From Trichomonas vaginalis G3 (Eukaryota; Parabasalia; Trichomonadida; Trichomonadidae), in NCBI RefSeq assembly GCF_026262505.1, contig NC_067206.1:682001-746000 (forward strand): a stretch of 64,000 nt of DNA. Reading direction: 5' to 3'. Shown here in pieces: positions 19,157 to 29,198 of this stretch (position 1 is its first letter; each line of letters begins with the position of its first letter). Below the pieces are notes generated by a model. It saw only the letters and a list, made by a program, of their open reading frames with translations, had not been told where the DNA came from and made no database searches. The position numbers were made by a program, and so were the translations under genes.

Positions 19157-22100
19157 TTATGCATTTGGCTGGATATTGATTGCGAATGAGCCCTCAAATC
19201 CTTGCTTTTGTTTGTTGGAAAGGGAAACAAAATAAGTGATTCTATTTCCTTTGCCTTTCAAGTAGATTTCACCTCTCTCTTCGACTTCGAAATCTAAATC
19301 TTTAATTGCTTCTTTTGTATCCTGAGAAATTTGAACATTTCCAGGGATATCTGTGCTTTGAAGACGAGCAGCAACATTGATTGGATCACCAATGATATCG
19401 AATGTTGGTTTATCAGTTCCCAAAACACCGCCTAGCAATGGACCACCTGTGTTGCAACCAATTCTAACTTCAAGAGAAGCATTTAGTTTCATGTTGATTT
19501 CTTCCATTGCTTTGCTGCATGCAATGCAACATCTAACAGCATCTTCAGCGTGTTTAAGGCTTGGATCTTCTGGATCTTGGAACAAACCTGCTGCAGCCAT
19601 GTAAACATCACCAATGAGCTTGATCTTTGTGATGCTTTCGTATTCAGCAACAATGTTATCAAATGTTGCGAAAACCAATGAAAGGTTTGCCATAATTTCT
19701 GTTGGTGTAAGAAGTGCTGCATATTCTGAGAATTTAACGATATCGATGAAGAAGATTGTAGCAGAAGGAATTGTGAAAGAAATATCCTTTTCACCTCTGT
19801 TCAATCTAACAACGATATCCTTTGGCAAAATCTGATATAACAACTTCTCTGATTTGGCCTTGGCTTCTTCTGCAGCTTGTCTCTTCTTTATTTCTTCGGT
19901 TTCATTTGTCAAAATGAAAACTATTGATGAGATATCTCCATCATCGTTATCTTTCATTCCAATCATTGTAATTGAGAATGGAATTAATTCACCAGAATCA
20001 TCGTTCATTGAAATATGATCTTCCCAGACTGTTGAACCTTGTCCATTCATCATTAATTGAATCTGGCCTGTAATTTTGGCTTGATCTTGAGCACCAACGA
20101 AATTGGCAAATTCTTGACCTAACATTTGATCTGGAGTCAATCCAAGGTTATTTGTAACAGCTTGGTTAACAATTTCTACAACACTGTTTTCATTTGTAAT
20201 AACAATGCATTCGCTTGCATCGATAACAATCTGCTTAGAAATAGGCATCGCCTCTGGTCCAGATGTCTTCTGATGTCTCTTGAAGAATCCAATCAACTCT
20301 GGAGTATCCACAATTGCTTGTGGTGACAAATAATGGAATAGCATCAATAACATCTTATAATTTTCATTAACTAATGCTCTGAATTCGAATGCCATGAAGA
20401 AACCTAAAATTGACATTACGCATCCTACAATTAATAAAACTGTTGTCTCTGCCATTCCAGTATCATAATAACATGTTATCAATGTTCTCAGTCTTGCATT
20501 TGTTCCCAAAACTCCTGGATAGAAGTGATCTTCCAAAATATGTAAAACGTTCATTGATACTTGGTTATTAATAGCGCCGCCATAGCTTTCTGTGTTTCTC
20601 AAAATGTCATCTACCATGTTATTGAAAATTGTAACTTGCTGATTGATGTTTGCACATGCGTACATGTCATGAACTGTCTTTGGATCTCTTCCAAGATCAC
20701 AGACACTTTGTATTGTTGTTTTATCCAAAGCATCATCAAAGCCTAATGAACCTTCAACAATATCATTTCCATCCATCAACGATTTATGGATGTAATTCAA
20801 CTGATCTAAGTCATGCTGAGCTCTTTCAGCTATTGTACTGAGATTCATGATGTATTGTTCGATATCTGACATCAAAATGAGCTGAATAGCATCGTTACCG
20901 CATTCTGCTGCGTAGTTAGTTCTCTGACAAGAGTAGAAGAACCATTTGAACAACTTATCAAGTGTTTTATTTGTTGATAGTGATTCCCAGCACATGAAGA
21001 AATAACATAGCAAAATTACTGCAACAAAAGTGAAGTAAATCAAAGCAACAATCTTCATGACACCTGAATGATTCTTCTTCTGAATGCCAATTGGATCTTC
21101 ACTTACATCAGTATTGATCATCAATGGCTTTTTGGCATCTTCCTTCACACTATTAGGCAATTCTAAAAGAGATTTGAGTGTTTTGTCAACTAATTTGTTG
21201 TAAGAATTGATAATTCCTAATTCTGGTACAGTTGAGAAAATCAAGACACAAACTAAGCCAATAACAAGCCATAAAAATACTTGTTTCTCAATTGCTTTTG
21301 CGTTATTCATGTTGAAATCGAAGAATGATTTGAATGACTCTTGATTTGTATCGCATAAAGCAAATAGAGATGAAAGAACTTGGCAGTATGAATCATCTTT
21401 CCAAAGGTTAGGGATATCCATGCCAGGTAGATCTTTCATGTTCAATTGGCCAACAACAAGCAATAGTAAGAAATCGCTTGCAATCAATTGATCTTTGTAG
21501 CCAACATCAATTTCAGCAACTCTCTTTGTCTTAGAGCAAACAACGTACTTTGATTCTTGCCTGAGAAGTGAAGAAGCAATTTCGTATGGATTGTTTTCAA
21601 CTGCCAAGGTAGCCAAGGAATTCAATAATGTGTTAAATGTTGTTCTGGCTTTAGAAATGCATGTATGTGCTGCTTGAACATGTGTTAAATCGTGCGAAAT
21701 AACAGGCTTTACTGTTGTTTCATCTATGGAAATATCTCCTAGGATTTCATCAGCTTCAGGCGTGTCATGGAGATATTTGTTGTGCTCTGCTGCCCATTCT
21801 GTGTAAGTAAAGAAGATTGCAAGATCTGTGTAGAATCTGCCTGCACCTAAGTTTGTTAAATCAACATACATTGTTCTACGCCATTCAACTTTTGACTTGT
21901 AGAAACTATAGAAACCAATGAAGAAAACAAGCTGAACGATGAGACATGTGCTGGCGCATAAAATAATCAAAGGTGATTGTATTGGCTGCGAGTTGAAAAT
22001 GGCTGAGTGGAAAGCTAATCTTGTCTTAGATTCTCTTAAAATACGTTTACCAACAGCTTCTTGATGTTCAACGTCGACACTTTGGGAGGAGAAATTAGCT

Positions 22101-23914
22101 GATGAGCCTTTTGAGCCGGTGTTGCCACTTCCATTGGAATTACTTGACTGTTCAGATGCATCTGCTTTTTGGGTGGCTCCTCTCTTAATAACTCTTCTTC
22201 CCTTAGTATCGATGATTCCATCTTTCAAGTAGCGAGGGAATTTATTAACAACGGAGCGGAAGGAAACATCAACATTGAAATTCTTACCATCTGCAATCAA
22301 ATCTGCCTTAATCGATGTTACAATTGCTTTATTGAAATCACACATGCACTCAGCAAGGAAGTTTGCGTATTCATTGGTAATTCTCACATTATTTGGATTG
22401 TTTCCTAATATTTGGTCGAAGTTCAGACCAATAAATTTTGTTGTTCGTCCAAGATCTGTGCAAAAACTATTGTCGCAGGTTTGTTTGTCCCAAAATTGTC
22501 TAATTTGGAGCTTGCATGCATCATTCATTGCCTTCAACTTGTTGAATGTTTCAAGTGTTTCTTTGGTATCAGATACCAATCTTCTTGTCTTGATCCTATA
22601 GACCTGGTAGATGAGGAACCGTTCAACAAAACCAAGTTTACGCTTCATGGCAAGCTTCTTAAACAGAATATTCATCTTTCTCGACTCTGATGGGAAGAAT
22701 GTGACAACTTGAAGGAGAATAGCTAATGCGGAATCTATATTTGCATTATTAATGATGTAATCTGTCAAAGAACCATCAACGAAATAATCACCAAGTGTTG
22801 CCAAACCGACAACGATGTACATCATAGCTTTCAATGCGCTCTTATCGATATCTAATGATGAAAAGTAATCAGGAAGGTTTATATCTTCTGTTTGATTCTG
22901 CAACTTATCATGAATCTTCTTAACACGGAGGATGAAAAATACCCTGCATAGAATGTATCCAAAGAACATAAATGCAATGAAAACAATGATCGTAAAGTTA
23001 TATGTGAGATCTTGGAATGCATACAATATAAAGAAATTGACATCAAGAGCAATTGTTGTGATTCCAAATGCCATGCAAATAGCGTTACGCCATATTTCAT
23101 AGAATGGAACAAATGATATTCTGTATACAATGTATACTGTCATTATGACGTGGGCAACGCCGAGTACTACATAAAACCAATCTTGGAAGAATACCATTAT
23201 TGCAGAGATAATGCAAAAGAATGAAGTAATAATGACCCACATTATAATTGGTGATGCATCGAATAATGGAAATGTTAAGTTGGTCAATACAACTGAGCGA
23301 GATTTTAATAAGGCGCTTTCGCAGAATGAAAATAGATTAACACCGTATGATATTAGTCCAACAACTATTTCTGCAATAAAGCTAATCGAATAATTATAGT
23401 GAACACCAGTGATACCATGGCAGAATACGTAAACAGAAGGAATAATGAATATTGGATCGATTATATCAACTACAAATGATGTGATGTATAGGAATATATT
23501 TGGAATCGTAAGGAACTTCTTATAGTAATAAATCAAAAAGTAGACCCAAACAAATGATGTTAATGATACAGCTAGGCAAATATAAAGTTGTGTAAGATGA
23601 GAAACTGTATATTCATTCGGATTCTGGAATGTACATATTTGAAGAGCCCAATAGTAAATTTTCTTCCAAGTACCAGTTGCTCTTTGATACGGGGGTGCGT
23701 AGATCCAAAATCCAATTGAAAGTACTTGGAAAAGCTGGAATACGGCACATAAACTCATAAACCAAGCAGGTAACTTTGTTTTTTGCATCATGTGATCAAA
23801 AATTGGAAAAACAGAATCAAATTTACTAGAAGTAGCCTGGTAGAGTGTTTCTGAACCTGCAAGACTAGTGCTTTGACTTGCTGCTGACTTAGAAACGCTG
23901 GCTTCTTGATTCAT
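19157..23914 (-). CDS. multi-pass membrane adenylyl cyclase with PAS domain (class III)
   Basis: The 1585-residue product is of the receptor-like cyclase type expanded in trichomonads. Hydrophobic spans cluster in residues about 50-335 (at least seven), with further spans near 643-670, 875-895, 951-976 and 1153-1175. A PAS domain (about 1230-1345, from DASECIVITNENSVVEIVN) leads through a charged helix (KKRQAAEEAKAKSEKLLYQILP) into a class III catalytic domain (about 1380-1565). The metal-binding Asp residues are visible in FFIDIVKFS and LIGDVYMAA. Lys in TKIKLIGD and Asp in FDIIGDPINVAARL are the adenine-selecting pair, and Asn and Arg of NVAAR are the transition-state residues, so ATP to cAMP is the expected reaction. 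As only one catalytic domain is present, it must work as a homodimer. It sits in the plasma membrane or endomembranes, and the ectodomain ligand is unknown. Confidence 0.92.
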   Translation of the reverse strand: MNQEASVSKSAASQSTSLAGSETLYQATSSKFDSVFPIFDHMMQKTKLPAWFMSLCAVFQLFQVLSIGFWIYAPPYQRATGTWKKIYYWALQICTFQNPNEYTVSHLTQLYICLAVSLTSFVWVYFLIYYYKKFLTIPNIFLYITSFVVDIIDPIFIIPSVYVFCHGITGVHYNYSISFIAEIVVGLISYGVNLFSFCESALLKSRSVVLTNLTFPLFDASPIIMWVIITSFFCIISAIMVFFQDWFYVVLGVAHVIMTVYIVYRISFVPFYEIWRNAICMAFGITTIALDVNFFILYAFQDLTYNFTIIVFIAFMFFGYILCRVFFILRVKKIHDKLQNQTEDINLPDYFSSLDIDKSALKAMMYIVVGLATLGDYFVDGSLTDYIINNANIDSALAILLQVVTFFPSESRKMNILFKKLAMKRKLGFVERFLIYQVYRIKTRRLVSDTKETLETFNKLKAMNDACKLQIRQFWDKQTCDNSFCTDLGRTTKFIGLNFDQILGNNPNNVRITNEYANFLAECMCDFNKAIVTSIKADLIADGKNFNVDVSFRSVVNKFPRYLKDGIIDTKGRRVIKRGATQKADASEQSSNSNGSGNTGSKGSSANFSSQSVDVEHQEAVGKRILRESKTRLAFHSAIFNSQPIQSPLIILCASTCLIVQLVFFIGFYSFYKSKVEWRRTMYVDLTNLGAGRFYTDLAIFFTYTEWAAEHNKYLHDTPEADEILGDISIDETTVKPVISHDLTHVQAAHTCISKARTTFNTLLNSLATLAVENNPYEIASSLLRQESKYVVCSKTKRVAEIDVGYKDQLIASDFLLLLVVGQLNMKDLPGMDIPNLWKDDSYCQVLSSLFALCDTNQESFKSFFDFNMNNAKAIEKQVFLWLVIGLVCVLIFSTVPELGIINSYNKLVDKTLKSLLELPNSVKEDAKKPLMINTDVSEDPIGIQKKNHSGVMKIVALIYFTFVAVILLCYFFMCWESLSTNKTLDKLFKWFFYSCQRTNYAAECGNDAIQLILMSDIEQYIMNLSTIAERAQHDLDQLNYIHKSLMDGNDIVEGSLGFDDALDKTTIQSVCDLGRDPKTVHDMYACANINQQVTIFNNMVDDILRNTESYGGAINNQVSMNVLHILEDHFYPGVLGTNARLRTLITCYYDTGMAETTVLLIVGCVMSILGFFMAFEFRALVNENYKMLLMLFHYLSPQAIVDTPELIGFFKRHQKTSGPEAMPISKQIVIDASECIVITNENSVVEIVNQAVTNNLGLTPDQMLGQEFANFVGAQDQAKITGQIQLMMNGQGSTVWEDHISMNDDSGELIPFSITMIGMKDNDDGDISSIVFILTNETEEIKKRQAAEEAKAKSEKLLYQILPKDIVVRLNRGEKDISFTIPSATIFFIDIVKFSEYAALLTPTEIMANLSLVFATFDNIVAEYESITKIKLIGDVYMAAAGLFQDPEDPSLKHAEDAVRCCIACSKAMEEINMKLNASLEVRIGCNTGGPLLGGVLGTDKPTFDIIGDPINVAARLQSTDIPGNVQISQDTKEAIKDLDFEVEERGEIYLKGKGNRITYFVSLSNKQKQGFEGSFAINIQPNA

Positions 23915-24320
23915 TTTATAATATTATTCAATTGAAAATAAATTTGAAAAGGTTTTAACGTTAGAAAAAATATATATATCATCGATTTTTAAATACAATA
24001 AGAACCGGAATAATATAATTAAAATTGAATCAAAAATAAAATCATTCAAAAATTGACCAATGAAGAAAAAACGTTATTTTTTGAATACAACTGAATCATT
24101 TGAAAGCTAGATCGAATGTTTGAAATGGTAACTAACCTGAAAAGAGAATAATGGTGAAAATTTATTTTGCAAATATTGAAGAGAATATTTTCAAATTTGA
24201 GAAAGAAAATCGATCATAAAAATAGAAATTATTCATCACCATATAAAGTTGAGTTTTTCAAAAATTTAAAAATTTATCAATGATTTAAATTTTTTGAATA
24301 TTGATACTTGTGTCCGATGT

Positions 24321-24324
<4 letters not shown>
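23915..24324. other. host sequence upstream of the cyclase gene, left flank of the insertion
   Basis: AT-rich promoter-side sequence with no gene. TTCAATTGAATAATATT lies 10-30 nt upstream of the cyclase ATG but has no good TCA-pyrimidine initiator. It ends where the A36 tract of the composite element begins. Confidence 0.5.
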
Positions 24325-24362
<38 letters not shown>

Positions 24363-24402
24363 AAGTGGGGCCCAGGGGCTGCGCCCTTCTAGCCCTGAAA
24401 TG
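24325..24402 (+). repeat. left terminal sequence of the composite: A36 tract plus GC-rich end
   Basis: A run of 36 A (24325-24360) is followed by GGAAGTGGGGCCCAGG and then GCGCCCTTCTAGCCC. The reverse complement of 48868-48928 gives the same order: A14, GGTAGTGGGGCTTCCAGG, then TGCGCCCTCTAGCCCC. These are the inverted ends of the insertion. The GC-rich block stands out sharply against the AT-rich host. Confidence 0.65.
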
Positions 24403-24429
24403 TTTAAAAAAAGTTGGAATTGAGGTAAA

Positions 24430-25498
24430 ATTAGATGTTTAGTTTCATGGAACTTGACTGTCCATTGCATCTGCCATTTGTTGGTCGTCTTCTGATGGTG
24501 TTCTTGAATTTTATTCTTCTCTCGGGTACAAATTCGTCATCATCAGGTGAGTCTTGTGGTTCATCTTCTTGAGTAGAGTCTTTCTTCAACATCAAAGTCA
24601 TCTGGTGTATCGAACTGAATGTATGAAAGCCAAATGTTGTATGTGTTTTTCCAATTGGCTTTCAAACTTGAGATACATTCCATGCATGAGTGTTATTTCA
24701 GTTTCAACGTAGAGTTGCTGACGTGGCTTGAAGACATGCATGAGAATTGGTCCTCCAAATTCGTCCTTGAAAAAACTTGCAGTAGCAAACATAAACTGAG
24801 ATAGAGTCTCCTTCTTCAATGTCTTCTGCTTGGTTAACGAAATGAATAGCAATTTTGCGTACTTGAATTGTGTTGTTTCTGTTTAAATAATGAAAAATTT
24901 GATTGAACTTGGGGTTGAGTGAGCTAAGACATTGCCATTTTGCTGTTTCTTGTCCGTACTCACGTTCTTCTTCGTCATCCTGATATCCGTAACTCTTTAA
25001 TTTGAATTCGACCCAAAACTGTTCGACTTGTTTTGCAGCTTTGGGTGGAAGACTTTCAATAAGCTGACATATAGTTCTGTCAACCATTATCTTTGTTATT
25101 GTTGGAAAATAGTTGACAATTGTGTCACCTAATTCGAATGGGTCAGGTGTTTCTTTTTGTAGTTTGGTAAAGTCTGCAAGAACTTTGTTGAGTTGTTCAC
25201 AATATTCTTTGTTAAAAGTTGCAGGAACTCTTTCTTCTGGCTTTGAATTGAAGTATTCTTCAGACAATCTGAGTAGTATTTTGCGTAGTTCAGCGTTGCT
25301 GTGGTTCTTTGTAATACGGAGCTCGTTTGGTATTGTTTTTGGTAGTGAAAGTGGCTTTGGATTGAGCGAATTGTCTGTTCTGCTTGGAGAATGTGTAGAT
25401 GCTGCAGTTTGATGTTGAGGCTCTAAACCTGTGGGTGCTGAAAGTTTGCAAGCAATTTCTTCAGGTGAATTTGGAGCGAACACGCTAGCGAATGCCAT
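24430..25498 (-). pseudogene. left outer variable gene of the Polinton-like element (broken)
   Basis: This gene points outward from the left arm toward the terminus and starts at the ATG at 25498 (MAFASVFAPNSPEEIACK). The product has a Ser/Pro/Thr/Gln-rich N-terminal third, then a helical middle (LRKILLRLSEEYFNSK to LIESLPPKAAKQVEQFW) and a probable beta-rich end. It occupies the same place as the gene at 46777-47982 in the other arm but is only distantly related to it, although the promoters are nearly identical. Its position and divergence suggest an exchangeable structural or attachment protein; that is inference. Broken, with a few interruptions. Confidence 0.5.
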
Positions 25499-25965
25499 TA
25501 GAAAAATAAACTGTTTTTTTCGGACTACTCATAGAAAAGTTTAAAATAAACCGTTTTCGTCAACGGTAACCCCCTCTATTTTTTTATTTTATTTAATAGT
25601 TACCGTTGGCAAACCGTTCCATCTCAAATATTGAATGAACTATAAACGTTTTTTGTTTTCTATATATACTTTTTTGTCCAACGGTAAAACTTTTTACACA
25701 ACGGTTTTTGAGAGTCGTCGCCGTTGACTTTTTTGTAGAGCACTCAAAATAGTATAACTTTGTCCGGACAAGTAAGGGTCTATCGTCGCTACAGGAAAAG
25801 TTACAGGCGTTCCAAGGAAGTATACTTTGAGAAGCCTTTCCCCTTTTAAAAAGATAGGACGGTTATTTTACAAAACTGACAACACTTTGACCGAGTAGTT
25901 TTTTGTGCTGAACAAAAAGTGTCATATAAACATCTGTCAAAAACCGTTTTTTACTTCACTTAAAA
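25499..25965. promoter_or_regulatory. divergent promoter with eight AACGG (Myb-type) sites, left arm
   Basis: The 467-bp spacer separates the outer gene (minus) and the coiled-coil gene (plus). It holds eight AACGG/CCGTT motifs, near 25550, 25561, 25602, 25613, 25679, 25699, 25721 and 25943, several as full CAACGGT. YAACKG is the canonical Myb DNA-binding site, and trichomonads use many Myb factors. TCACTT at 25957-25962 is a host-type initiator for the rightward gene. The mirror copy is at 46306-46776. Confidence 0.6.
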
Positions 25966-28900
25966 TTGCCACGTAAGCTACGTAAGAATATACGTAAGAG
26001 GAAGAGAGCATTGAAACATCCAATAGTAAAACTAACACCACAACAACAGTTGCAACAACAAATTATGAATGACCCCACTATGTTGCAACAAATGTCAAGC
26101 AACCCTATGCTTTTAAACCGAGTTATTGGTGCACAGAGTGGAGGTTTAAGAGCGGCACTTTTAGCGAAAATGGCAGGCTATGGTGGAGCTGCAGACGGAA
26201 CAGCTTATAACCCTCAAAGTCAAATGAATTTGAGTTCACTCAAAAATCAAATAACAGATGTCAAAAAGTCAAACATAGACATACAGAAACAAATAAGTGA
26301 AAACGAAAAGAAACTAGAATATGACAGACACACAAAGAAACTCAATGAGTTAAACGTAGAGAAAAAGAAGAAAGAAGAACAACTGAAAGAACTAAGTACA
26401 GAGGAATATGCGAAAAAAGTGTCAGAAAAAGCAGCAGAAGTAGCAAAAATGGAACAAGATGTCATAAATTTGAAAAACCATACTACTCAATATAAAGTAC
26501 TGAAAGATGAAGAAATAAAACAAAAAGCCCTGAAGACATATATGGATAGCGATGAGTATAAAAAAGAAGTTGAAGCAAATGTAAAGGCAGAAAAACTTTT
26601 ACAGTTGCAAAACCAAACCGTACAGTATGAAAACTTAGCACAAGAAAGTAAAAATAACGACGCAGCCATGCAAAAGGCAATGAAAAGCGCAGAATATATA
26701 AAAGCTAACAATGACTGGTTAGATGCCCAAGCCAACGCTAAAGCAGCCCAACTTATAGGGTCAATAAGGACAAAAATACAAGCGGATGAAGACAGTTCAA
26801 ATGAAGCTTTAACAAATGCTGACTTTAAGAACGCCTTCGAAGCTCTTCATTGTAAGGTGAAACAAGTGAACGACTTCTCATCTGGAAAGAAACTGAAGTC
26901 TGAAGGTTTCGACAAAGAGTTAAAAGAAGTAGCACAAAATATGACGAAAATAACAGATGCAGCAACGAGACAGGCAGTTCAAAGTGCCTATGACGCCGTT
27001 AGAGCAACTGTTGTGAAAAGTCAAGAAAAAGAGTTACAACAGACCAAAACAGACCTAGTAAATGCTTTCTTAAAAACGAAAAGTCAGGTAGGACATTACG
27101 CTGCAGATGGAACATATGTGCCAGCTGGTGGAACTTATATACCACCAAACCCTCCAAGAGAAGCACCTGCACCAGGACTACCTAGAACATTTACATCGTC
27201 ACATGGACACAGACACAGGCATGCACAACAACCAGCACAACAACCACCTCCACAACCAGCACAACAACCAACACAACAACCAGCACAGCAACCAACAGTT
27301 CAAAACCCTGCACAACAACAACCACAAACAGAGCAAGGACATAAAAGAAGTAGAGAACAAGGAAACCAAGAATTCTTAAAAATGCTTAAAGAAGAGTGTG
27401 GTTTCCCAGATACTGTTGACTTTAGTGACAGATATAAAGAAGCTATTAGAAAGTTCAAGGATGGAAATACTGACCCGAACCTATTTAGCTTTATGGCTCA
27501 GCACCAAAACGGATATAATCTCAAACCTGGAAAATACAAGCTCGCTAAGGGATATGATTTAATAGCATATCATCCAAATGACATGGATGAATTTACTCCG
27601 AGATATTTGATGTCAGAGCTAAATGACAATTCAACTTTCGTCATGAAACGCGTAAAAAATAGAGACGGAACGAAAGAACAAAAGCTTATGAATGCGGATG
27701 ACGTAGATAGGGAAATTGTTGAAAACGGTCTCGGAATATATGAAATGCCAGCAGATGAGGTACAAGAAACTCCACAGGAAGAAGTTCAGATACAACCAGA
27801 CATGGAAGAAATAGTTCAGCAACAACAGCTAGAAGAGCCTGAAGGAAACGAACAAGTCCTTCCTTTGGAAACTAACTTCACAGAACTAGATGAAGATTTG
27901 GAACAGCCGAAAAATCTTGACCCTCAACAAGAGTATGCGGAGAATATGGAATATTTCCAAGAGTCTAAAAAAAATTCGGCTGACATAGTAGAAGAATATC
28001 GAAAAATGTTTGCCGACATACAAAAGACTCCAACATCAGATGAAAATATCCAGCATAGAATGGAAGAACTGAAAAAAAATGTACACAAATACAACAACCC
28101 TTTTTACTTACGAGCATTTAACGTTCAATCTTCGGATGAACTCGGTGAAAATAAAAGGTTAAATTTCAAGAAAACATATAGAAATGAAACATTGTTTAAA
28201 GTTCATTCAGAACCTAACCAAGATGGAAACAAACCTACTTTTGTTTCTGCAGACGATGGAACTACAATGAGATGGGGTCATAAAGCTAATCCGGATAGGT
28301 GGTTCATAAACTTACAACCACAATTCCAAGAAGTTGTAGACGCAATGGAAGTCAATGGTGAACGAGATATAGCTGGTATTTTAAGCGCGGCTTTAATGCC
28401 ATTGAAAGATATGAAAGATGCAGATATTTTGAACCAGTATGAAATGAACATGGCTGATGGAAATATAACACCTGACGTTCTAGAACATTTATCTCAAAGA
28501 ACTACACAGAACCATAGAGATGGTATATTTGGTGAAGAGTTTAGAAAGAAAGTTAGGGAGACAGAAGGAAGAGAACCTATTGTACATGACCTTGCAAACG
28601 AAAGTTTGCAAAATGTCATAAAAACTTACTTTGCAGACAATGAACCGAGAAGGGATGAATATTTAAGAAAACTCAAATGGACAGTACCAAATGAAATGTT
28701 AGTATTGAAAAACATGTTCCTTGACAAAATAAAACCAACTACAGAAATAAATGACGCAAGACTGAAACATTGGGTAAAAGCTTTCCCATTCACAAAAGAT
28801 ATTATTGGTAACATGGAAAGAAAACCAGAATGGCTACAAAAACATATATTTGGAAACGAGCTTATTCCATATGGACAAGCTCTGTTTGAAGAGCTTGAAC

Positions 28901-29166
28901 CGGAAACTCAGGAAAGAGTCATGCAAACAATACGCGAAGACTCAAATACAGACTATGACAAACTCTTTCTAGGATATAGGTTACCTGAGATGGGCGACCA
29001 GAGCCAAAAGGCAAAAAGGACATGGGAAATTTGCAACATACTAGATGAACATAATGCAAAGATGCAACAACTTCAAGCAGAGGGCAATGAAGGAAAAAGA
29101 AGAGTTAAAAACTCAGTCAGGAAGAAAGTAAAGCTTGGTCGGAGTGGGTTCTATTATGACATATAA
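25966..29166 (+). CDS. large coiled-coil, Q/P-rich Polinton-like protein (left arm)
   Basis: About 1066 residues. The N-terminus is very basic (PRKLRKNIRKRKRALKH), followed by a Gln/Met-rich segment and a Gly/Ala-rich segment (about 35-80). A long charged coiled coil spans roughly 85-220 and more helix runs to about 390. A Pro/Gln/His repeat region (PPPQPAQQPTQQPAQQP) lies at about 400-460, and the C-terminal 600 residues are mostly helical and acidic. It matches the coiled-coil class of protein reported in trichomonad Mavericks. Function is unknown: a virion core or scaffold role is possible, given the basic N-terminus and the capsid gene directly downstream. The long frame is open throughout in this arm. 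The right-arm copy (40401-46305) is interrupted by a transposon. Confidence 0.65.
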   Translation: MPRKLRKNIRKRKRALKHPIVKLTPQQQLQQQIMNDPTMLQQMSSNPMLLNRVIGAQSGGLRAALLAKMAGYGGAADGTAYNPQSQMNLSSLKNQITDVKKSNIDIQKQISENEKKLEYDRHTKKLNELNVEKKKKEEQLKELSTEEYAKKVSEKAAEVAKMEQDVINLKNHTTQYKVLKDEEIKQKALKTYMDSDEYKKEVEANVKAEKLLQLQNQTVQYENLAQESKNNDAAMQKAMKSAEYIKANNDWLDAQANAKAAQLIGSIRTKIQADEDSSNEALTNADFKNAFEALHCKVKQVNDFSSGKKLKSEGFDKELKEVAQNMTKITDAATRQAVQSAYDAVRATVVKSQEKELQQTKTDLVNAFLKTKSQVGHYAADGTYVPAGGTYIPPNPPREAPAPGLPRTFTSSHGHRHRHAQQPAQQPPPQPAQQPTQQPAQQPTVQNPAQQQPQTEQGHKRSREQGNQEFLKMLKEECGFPDTVDFSDRYKEAIRKFKDGNTDPNLFSFMAQHQNGYNLKPGKYKLAKGYDLIAYHPNDMDEFTPRYLMSELNDNSTFVMKRVKNRDGTKEQKLMNADDVDREIVENGLGIYEMPADEVQETPQEEVQIQPDMEEIVQQQQLEEPEGNEQVLPLETNFTELDEDLEQPKNLDPQQEYAENMEYFQESKKNSADIVEEYRKMFADIQKTPTSDENIQHRMEELKKNVHKYNNPFYLRAFNVQSSDELGENKRLNFKKTYRNETLFKVHSEPNQDGNKPTFVSADDGTTMRWGHKANPDRWFINLQPQFQEVVDAMEVNGERDIAGILSAALMPLKDMKDADILNQYEMNMADGNITPDVLEHLSQRTTQNHRDGIFGEEFRKKVRETEGREPIVHDLANESLQNVIKTYFADNEPRRDEYLRKLKWTVPNEMLVLKNMFLDKIKPTTEINDARLKHWVKAFPFTKDIIGNMERKPEWLQKHIFGNELIPYGQALFEELEPETQERVMQTIREDSNTDYDKLFLGYRLPEMGDQSQKAKRTWEICNILDEHNAKMQQLQAEGNEGKRRVKNSVRKKVKLGRSGFYYDI

Positions 29167-29198
29167 ATCCAACTATTCTATATTTTTACTCATATGAA

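Noticed and set aside
24325-24360. A36 tract as a poly-A tail of a LINE, SINE or processed gene
   Set aside because: A related GC-rich block in inverted orientation with a T tract lies at 48868-48928, and no reverse transcriptase is seen. It fits a terminal repeat of the composite better.
26247-26735. Ser/Phe-rich minus-strand frames with membrane-like character
   Set aside because: Antisense shadows of the charged coiled coil in the left arm, repeated at the mirror place in the right arm.
25966-29166. Reading the two arms as two independent Polinton insertions side by side
   Set aside because: No terminal repeat lies between the arms, the symmetry is exact around one centre, and only one pair of outer ends exists.
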